Positions 58,640-64,000 of a stretch of DNA of 64,000 nucleotides are shown here, one piece after another. The notes beneath the pieces are model-generated. The model was not told where the DNA came from. It made no database searches and was given only the letters and a program-made list of their open reading frames with translations. The stretch spans positions 54,487,187 to 54,551,186 of the forward strand of contig NC_088301.1 of NCBI RefSeq assembly GCF_032854445.1, written 5' to 3'. Within the stretch, counting starts at the first letter, position 1, and the number at the start of each line of letters is the position of its first letter. The stretch comes from Liolophura sinensis. Its lineage: Eukaryota > Mollusca > Polyplacophora > Chitonida > Chitonidae. Position numbers and translations under genes: made by a program.

Positions 58640-60300
58640 ATGATGCAAAAGCTAAACTATCAATAGTGTTCAAAGATATTTGAAAAAAAAAAAAACAGTC
58701 ATGGTACCCGTCTATAATGTACATATATGCCTAATGTTACCGTTTTCAGTTGGCATTTTAGCAGATATATGCCACCTCTTATATACCCCATGAAGTTCTT
58801 TCATGATTAGGTTCTGGAATACTATGCCCATGACAACAGATAATTTCACGAAGAAAGGCGACTGAACAATCAGTTAAGGATTAGCATAGAGCGTAGAAGT
58901 ACCAAGATCGACACCTGGTACTATAAAATATTAAAGACTTAAGTCTGAACCGAGCCCAGTTTTTGTTCATTCGAAGCGGCCGCTTTTACCACTTCGCCTT
59001 TATATAAGGTAGCAATCTAAAGCCGGCATTAACCCGAGTTAGATAAAAACATGAAAATCTAGAGATGCTAAACGCCATATATAAATATCATATGTCCACA
59101 TATTTCCGATATCATTCTAATAGCATAAATTTTCAACATCACCAGACGCAAAAACATAACATGTAGTGGAAACCGCAGGGCACGGCTTGAATTCACAAAG
59201 AGAAACTTGACGAAGGATTAGAAAATTGGAGTCAGTTTACCATAAAATGATCAACACAGTCATCTTTTCAATTTCCACATAGTTCTGAAAGCCGAGCGAG
59301 GAGATGGTACGAAGCTTCAAACAAAGAATGTTGATTCTGTGCTGCATTGCAACAAACAACATTTGGACATCGTCCTTTAGAAAAAAAAACGCAGAAAAGA
59401 CAAAAAGCTTTCTCAGCAGTTGACGAATGATAGATGTCACACCATGTTCTTTCTGTTTGTAGGCAAACAAGGACCTCCGTTTGAAACGGCATGACGTGGC
59501 TTATAACTGTCAGCGTCATTTGAATTGCAAAACTGTGATTACACTGAGTTTTTTCAATATCCCTAAACAGTCATCGATATGTAAGGAGAAAAACATGTTT
59601 TCGAAAGGAATGTCTTGTCTTTAGGACTGGCTGCATTGAAGGTGGGGTTATAATGAAGGGTGGAAACCCGTCAAATCAATATAGAAGTGTGCACTTCGTT
59701 AAAAGCGGCGTATCAGTTTTCCAAGCGACTAAGCTGAGGTGAAGTGGGATTCACGGTGAAAACTGAGAGCCAGCTGTTACCCATATTAATAGTTTCTTGC
59801 TATTTATGCTCAGATTCTTAAAATCCGCTTAGCCAAATGGGCGCAATTCAAAGGCCGGACTACTGTTCCATGCGATTCGCAAGAGCGTATCTCGATCTTG
59901 GAAACAGGAGACGTATAAAATCTATAATTTGAAAGATTAAAATTTGCATATGTAAAGGTAGTTTGCTGTTAACAATTTGAATAAACAATGAAGAAAATGT
60001 AGAAATATCACTATTTCTTTTAAGCTCCAAATTCACGCAATGCTTTGCGGTAAGATAAATGTTATCCACTAAGAGTTATTTGTATCAGTCGGCCTTATGC
60101 GAGGACCTAAATTTTACCACGGGAGAATATGGTAATATGTTTTCACTGCAGTCTGTTGATACTAGGAAGTGGACTGTGGCAGACACTGCGAGTGAAAGCA
60201 AAGGTTAATCAAGGGTGGATTGTAAGGGTCAGAAGATTATCGATCACGGATATAGCCGAGTCTCAACTCAATTCTAGTGTAAATCTGTTCGGGTGACCCT
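58640..60300. other. No gene recognised
   Basis: AT-rich with short ORFs. A lysine-coding A run (58,681-58,694) and a T/A run at 59,380 are low complexity. Confidence 0.45.
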
Positions 60301-60306
60301 CGACCA

Positions 60307-60390
60307 TCATAATTGAAATCTTGACACTTCATAAGAAGGAGCAGTCCTCTCAATGTCATCTTCATCCAAAGGCAGACCCATGTCCGCATT
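60307..60390 (-). CDS. Candidate terminal exon, unknown gene
   Basis: On the minus strand the acceptor GTGACCTTTTCCTCTAG opens a frame NADMGLPLDEDDIERTAPS, then YEVSRFQL, then TGA: 27 residues, acidic and clearly biased towards coding-like codons. It would be the C-terminus of a protein whose other exons lie at higher coordinates. No family recognised. The opposite reading, a spurious 70-codon frame overlapping it, is not supported. Confidence 0.35.
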   Translation of the reverse strand, partial: NADMGLPLDEDDIERTAPSYEVSRFQL

Positions 60391-60479
60391 CTAGAGGAAA
60401 AGGTCACCCTTGTGTGAGAGGGCGTAAAATATGACACTTTGAGCTTCATATATATAGTTGCCGGCCCATGCTCTAGAGG

Positions 60480-61400
60480 ACCAGAATAACATCTCCCAAT
60501 AAAACGTCACTTTATCTAAAGTAAGACTGACTTTGAGTTTTATGCTACCGAGGACAAAATTGTTGATGAAAGCTAGCTAGTGATGACGTTACCTATAAGC
60601 GTTTGTTTCAACAGCAAACAACACTTTCACCTGTTCACATAATTATTGTGTATAAATATGATACAAACATAATACATTCATATACATGGTTTTTGAAACG
60701 AAACCGAATATTATCATGAAGCTACTTCTAACTGCCCAGACCGTTACATGATATGATAACTGACTGCTGGTATAGTCATTGTTGAACGTTCTGGTGCAAA
60801 TGATAGATGATAGAAGAGATATACCTGAGTGACCCAAGCCTTCATGTCAAACAGCGTGTATGAAACCCAACAAAACAATAGCGTACATAATGGCTGATGT
60901 TCGAACAAAATATGCATTCAATTATTCTACACCTTCATATCATCTAATCACATTCTTTCATTTAGGCATAGGCTTATATTTTATTACTTCAAGATACAAA
61001 TGTCCTGTTACACTGCATACAGAGTGTCTACACCCAATTAATAGCCTGGGAGCTGGCAGAGGTTTATCAGTCAGGTCGCGTACGAAAGGTTTGACACATT
61101 GAACATACACTACCATGGTCATTCTTAAGAACGGCACCCGTGCACCACCCCATTGGGGCGGGGTTAAAAGTCCCAAAGCTAACTTTATCGGTCACGACTG
61201 AGTACGAAGATGAAACTCATTTTATACATTCCTCATAACAACCTTTTTTTTTAGTTTATTCACTAAATCACTAATTAACGTGAATTTTCTTCTCTATGTC
61301 TACTACGGTAATGATTTTTTGACCAAAAGGTAACTTGAGAAATATTGATTTTCAAATGCTGATGAAGCTCCAAATGCAGCAGGAATACCGATCAAAAGTT
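60480..61400. other. No gene recognised
   Basis: No feature recognised, up to the SINE. Confidence 0.45.
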
Positions 61401-61405
61401 TGGGA

Positions 61406-61645
61406 CCGCTTCTCTTCGTTAGAGCATTCGCCTCGAAGTCAGGAGGCCCCAGACACCTAGGTTGGATCATACGAAAGACTTTAAAAATGGTACTTGCTGC
61501 TCCCTCGCTTGGCGCTCAGCACTGAGACGTTAGAGAAAGGAAACATTGCTGTTGACAAGGTGTCATTATAATGTGACTGGGTGGGGTGTCGTGTCTAGTG
61601 TCTTCGGCATTATGCTTCAATGGTGGCCTCACTTTGGTGGCAAGG
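61406..61645 (+). repeat. Second-type tRNA-derived SINE
   Basis: Head TCTTCGTTAGAGCATTCGCC with anticodon-arm-like CTCGAAGTCAGGAGGCCCC and B-box-like GGTTGGATCAT. It continues with GAAAGACTTTAAAAATGGTA, CTTGCTGC, TTGGCGCTCAGCACT, GTGTCATTATAATGTGACTG, GGTGGGGTGTCGTGTCTAG and TGTCTTCGGCATTATG. From memory this block order belongs to a widespread molluscan SINE with a different conserved domain from the CACCATAATGCTGGCC type (MetaSINE/RUDI-like), a name I offer with caution. No tail or target duplication was identified. Confidence 0.75.
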
Positions 61646-61948
61646 GGGCGTTGTGATTGGTGGATGGGATCGTGCGATGATCTCATGATGACGTGATAGG
61701 ATGCGGTATGACGTCATGGTTTTCTAGAAATTGTTCGGGAAGATGTTCGGGAAGCGTCTGTGTTGTGGTACAGTGTCGTAGCACACGGGTGAGGAACACC
61801 GACCGGACTCGTGAGGTGCAAGTCATGCACCCGAGGTCGTGAAGCACCCGCACCGTAGATTGCGGGTCCACTCTACGTTTGGTCAGCTGCGTACATAACC
61901 TCTCATGATGACACACATAAACCGCAAGCCCTCGGACTGAAAAACTTA

Positions 61949-61954
61949 TCTTTC
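61949..61954 (-). promoter_or_regulatory. Histone downstream element-like GAAAGA
   Basis: GAAAGA on the minus strand starts about 14 nt after the histone stem-loop, at the position where the U7 snRNA-binding element of histone pre-mRNA lies. Confidence 0.65.
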
Positions 61955-61967
61955 AGAAGATATGGGT

Positions 61968-61983
61968 GGCCCTGAAAAGGGCC
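61968..61983 (-). terminator. Histone mRNA 3' stem-loop
   Basis: The minus strand reads GGCCCTTTTCAGGGCC, a perfect 6-bp stem with a 4-nt loop of the metazoan replication-dependent histone type, preceded by AACAACAACAAC and followed by ACCCA, the canonical 3' flank. With the GAAAGA element downstream it forms a complete histone 3'-end processing signal. It serves the H2A-like sequence directly upstream on the same strand. Confidence 0.9.
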
Positions 61984-61994
61984 GTTGTTGTTGT

Positions 61995-62240
61995 TTCAAC
62001 CGGGCCTGCCGGGTGGAGGCTTGTAAGATGGGGTGGATATTGTCCTGCCAGGGCCAGCCCGGCGTTAATATCCGCAAAGCTCCGGACTTGAAGGGGGCGG
62101 TCGCACACCTCTCATATGGAGATCTCGCGTTCAGCACAGCTCCCAAGGCTTTACTCCGTTCAGTTTTTATCTCCAGGGGGACCCGCCTCCTGTTCAAACC
62201 TCAGGCCTGTCGAAATCCTTCTCTAATTCTTTTACCCTTT
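61995..62240 (-). pseudogene. Degenerate histone H2A copy (3' part)
   Basis: Minus strand, just upstream of the histone stem-loop. Pieces match the H2A C-terminal half in order but in shifting frames: GACAG.CCTGAGGTTT-GAAC (TAEVLEL region), GAGATAAAAACTGAAC (RDNKKTR region), GAGATCTCCATATG (RHLQL region), and AATATCCACCCCATCTTA (NIHPIL of the C-terminal tail). No continuous H2A frame exists, the N-terminal half was not found, and the tail codons after NIHPIL do not match. It is therefore a pseudogene or a diverged relic rather than a working histone gene. An inverted CCAAT (minus-strand CCAATCAG) at 62,385-62,392 may be a promoter remnant. Confidence 0.55.
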
Positions 62241-62846
62241 CCCGTATGATGTATCGATAAAGCGCTTCGCCTTCAAAAGGCCTGTCTCCTGAATATATAC
62301 CCACTCCATGACAACCTCGCAGTGATCAGCCAGAATTCTAATACATTTGTTTAGAAAAGCACCAGCGTAAACCGGTACAGCATTCTGATTGGCTGGGGGA
62401 CTGTGGCGCTGTCAGCAAGCACGCCACCCGCCTCCTCAGTGTAGACTGCTACACACAAGCCTGACTCAGCGTGAGTGCAGGCTGGTACTTTGGCATCACT
62501 GAAATAATAAGCCTGGGTATTTAACATAGGGCGTATATACACATGGCTGTGCATGTTTATGTTTGTTTTTGGTTTGTCGCCAACATCTTACCCTGTTTTC
62601 ACCTCACATCAATATGCATGTAAATACAAAGATGTAGAAAGTTTAAAAGGCTCATTTGTTTTTGTTTTTTTTTTATTCTGTGATTTTTCAATATCAGAAA
62701 AATCTTACTTTTATACCTATATAAATGTATATGGAATGGGATTTTTAGAAAGGCAGTTCCGTTAACAATATAATTTACTGGTTTTTTTATGTCAGCCTGT
62801 AGCATAGATTCAGTGTAGATATAATCGTCATGTCTGACATTCGACG

Positions 62847-63091
62847 GGCCTCCGTGGCTCAGTTGGTTATCCCGCTAGCGCAGCGTGATGACCCAGCAGT
62901 CTCTCACCATTGCGATCGCTGTGAGTTCAAGTCAAGCTCATGCTGGCTTCCTCTCCGGCCGTACGTGGGAAGGTCTGCTAGCAACCTGCAGATGGTCGTG
63001 GGTTTCCCCCGGGCTATGCCCGGTTTCCACCCACCATAATTCTGGCGTATTCTTGAATACGGCGTAAAACACCAACGAAATAAATAAATCC
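62847..63091 (+). repeat. Full-length tRNA-derived SINE with target-site duplication
   Basis: Head GGCCTCCGTGGCTCAGTTGG, TATCCCGCTAGCGCAGCG, B-box-like GTTCAAGTCAAGC; then CTTCCTCTCCGGCCGTACG, GGAAGGTCTGCTAGCAACC, GGGTTTCCCCCGGGC, a shortened CACCATAATTCTGGCG, GAATACGGCGTAAAACACC and the AAATAAATAAAT tail. An 8-bp duplication, GACATTCG, is at 62,836-62,843 and 63,092-63,099. The head is the least diverged in the window. The insertion split a copy of repeat family C. Confidence 0.93.
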
Positions 63092-63170
63092 GACATTCGT
63101 ATACCATTCGTAGTCCGTAAAGAGCGTTCCAAGTCGATAATCGCAAGATCCATTTCCAAAACAACGTTTA
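63092..63170 (+). repeat. Repeat family C copy, interrupted by the SINE
   Basis: GACATTCGTATACCATTCGTAG, AAGAGCGTTCCAAGTCGATAA, TCGCAAGATCC and ATTTCCAAAACAACG follow the same order as the copies at 28,594 and 46,797. The left edge of the element lies before the SINE, at about 62,836. Confidence 0.7.
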
Positions 63171-63259
63171 ACTCTAGCTCCCAAAGACAAAGGTATGTAA
63201 GAAAGGTATGCTGGGGGTGTCACCAGCATTCTAAATCTCGTGAAGTCAAGCTATAAATA

Positions 63260-63320
63260 TAGTTTTTATAATTGGTGAGTTTTTTTTTTTGTTTTGTTTT
63301 TTTTTTCATTTATTTACGAA
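63260..63320. repeat. T-rich low-complexity tract
   Basis: Poly-T with G interruptions, followed by an AT-rich stretch. Confidence 0.8.
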
Positions 63321-63405
63321 CGGATGTATTCCAAACATGAGAATAAGGCATACCTCTGTTCATAAAAATAAATGAAAAAAATTCAACATTCTTGCAAAAC
63401 TTCTA

Positions 63406-64000
63406 CTATCTACTATCATGATTATTTCCTGTAATATTCAGTCGGGCCAGGACATGCATGACTCCTCGCTTTCTTTGCTGATTACTAGTTTGAAGTGAGA
63501 CATCAGTTTCCCTACGAATTGCTCGCTGTCCACGCTTGAATGTCTCGTAATGTTGAATCTTGTGTTGTGAAGTGCTTAAGCTTTTCACTTCATTCACTTT
63601 GGCAGTTGGAGCATTTGGCGGTTGTTCTTAGAGCCTATTGGCATAGCAGCATCAGGTTGGACAAACATGACATTGGTACGGGGACATGTGTGTCCCTGTA
63701 AGAGTGTCATCTTTGAAGTCATCGTTATCTAGAACACCAGTTCCTGGAAACCCATCTGCCATGTTATCTGATCAAGTTTTACGAGTCATTACATTATATA
63801 TGGCCCAATCTTCACACAGAGCAAGAACACCTTTGTAGCTTATTCCAAGACCAGTTTTTTTGCTCTAGGATTTCCCGACTAGGTGTCAGTCCATGTAGGA
63901 TGACTGATAAATTTGCCTGGAAGGATGCACGTTGGCCAGCAATATGTGAAAACAGGAGATAAGATAAAGCAGCAACTTGTGGATCTTTACATTCCTCTGT
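63406..64000 (-). pseudogene. Degenerate fragment of a large repetitive orphan ORF family, runs off the right edge
   Basis: Minus-strand pieces in order: LANVHPSRQIYQSSYMD and KKTGLGISYKGVLALCEDWA, then NMADGFPGTGVLDNDDFKD and DDTLTG, then after a frameshift RTNVMFVQPDAAMPIGSKNN, then after another NEVKSLSTSQHKIQHYE and ETFKRGQRAIRRE to a stop at 63,406. The D-N-D-D-F-K-x-D-T-L-T-G motif followed by H/Y-R-T-N-V-M-F-V-Q-P is one I remember from long uncharacterised proteins that are highly repeated in bivalve, cnidarian and other invertebrate genomes, probably mobile-element related. In-frame stops (for example inside MD-HLVGKS) and at least two frameshifts show that it is broken. The N-terminal part lies beyond the window. 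Confidence 0.65.

Noticed and set aside
61683-61916. Minus-strand ORF suggested as histone H4 because of FLEN
   Set aside because: Only four residues fit; the rest does not align to H4.
62351-62554. Possible histone promoter (CCAAT plus TATA-like) for an intact gene
   Set aside because: The reading frame downstream is broken and the N-terminal half of the histone is missing, so only a relic is reported.
1-64000. CRISPR arrays, operons, ribosome binding sites, rRNA and functional tRNA genes
   Set aside because: None found. The tandem arrays have no spacer structure, and the tRNA-like segments are SINE heads lacking a complete cloverleaf.

Overview
This window is about 64 kb of AT-rich, gene-poor eukaryotic DNA from an invertebrate animal, most likely a mollusc or a close lophotrochozoan. 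Four things point there: an intron-containing BTB-BACK-PHR gene with GT..AG splice sites; several tRNA-derived SINEs of types I associate with molluscs (mostly ending in AAATAAATAAA tails); a decayed Tc1-like transposase; and a metazoan histone 3' stem-loop. Nothing prokaryotic is present. The species cannot be named from the sequence.

Layout. 1-8.6 kb is a repeat nest: C-rich and AATA-rich simple repeats, at least four copies of a ~135-bp dispersed repeat (family A), several SINE copies (one inserted inside family A) and a fossil transposase-like helix-turn-helix. 9.45-9.8 kb holds the C-terminal part of a dead Tc1-like transposase (minus strand). 11.6-13.3 kb carries the only confidently complete protein gene, a two-exon BTB-BACK-PHR gene on the minus strand with a poly(A) signal downstream. 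15.2-15.9 kb is an inverted-repeat cluster. 20.9-25 kb, 28.4-28.7 kb, 46.8-47 kb, 49.3 kb and 57.4 kb contain copies of two more dispersed repeat families (B and C), including a 48-bp tandem array. A 200-N assembly gap lies at 32,431-32,630. On the minus strand, 33.5-34.5 kb has two exon candidates in matching phase, the first TSP1-like. At 40.8-43.2 kb there may be a small secreted cysteine-containing protein, whose exon start is copied in inverted orientation between two (TA)n tracts. The plus strand at 47.8-52.1 kb has several well-formed exon candidates, the last of which resembles an ORF at 27.1-27.3 kb on the minus strand. 54.4-56.5 kb is a 2.1-kb minisatellite built from 19-bp units that became a 38-bp dimer, with a perfect 14-bp hairpin at the transition. 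61.4-62.25 kb holds a second kind of tRNA-derived SINE and a degenerate histone H2A copy with an intact histone 3' stem-loop. 62.8-63.1 kb is a SINE with a clean target-site duplication inside family C. The right edge is a frameshifted fragment of a large repetitive orphan ORF family.

Most of the window looks like intron or intergenic DNA with transposon debris. Apart from the BTB-BACK-PHR gene, the coding entries are single exons judged by splice signals, phase and protein-like composition. Transcript data are needed to confirm them. The most interesting unexplained items are the inverted exon copy at 40.6-41.0 kb, the possible new small secreted protein next to it, the LDIIE-type paralogous pair, the 19/38-bp minisatellite that has no stop codon in any forward frame, and the over-represented palindrome TAGGCCTA.
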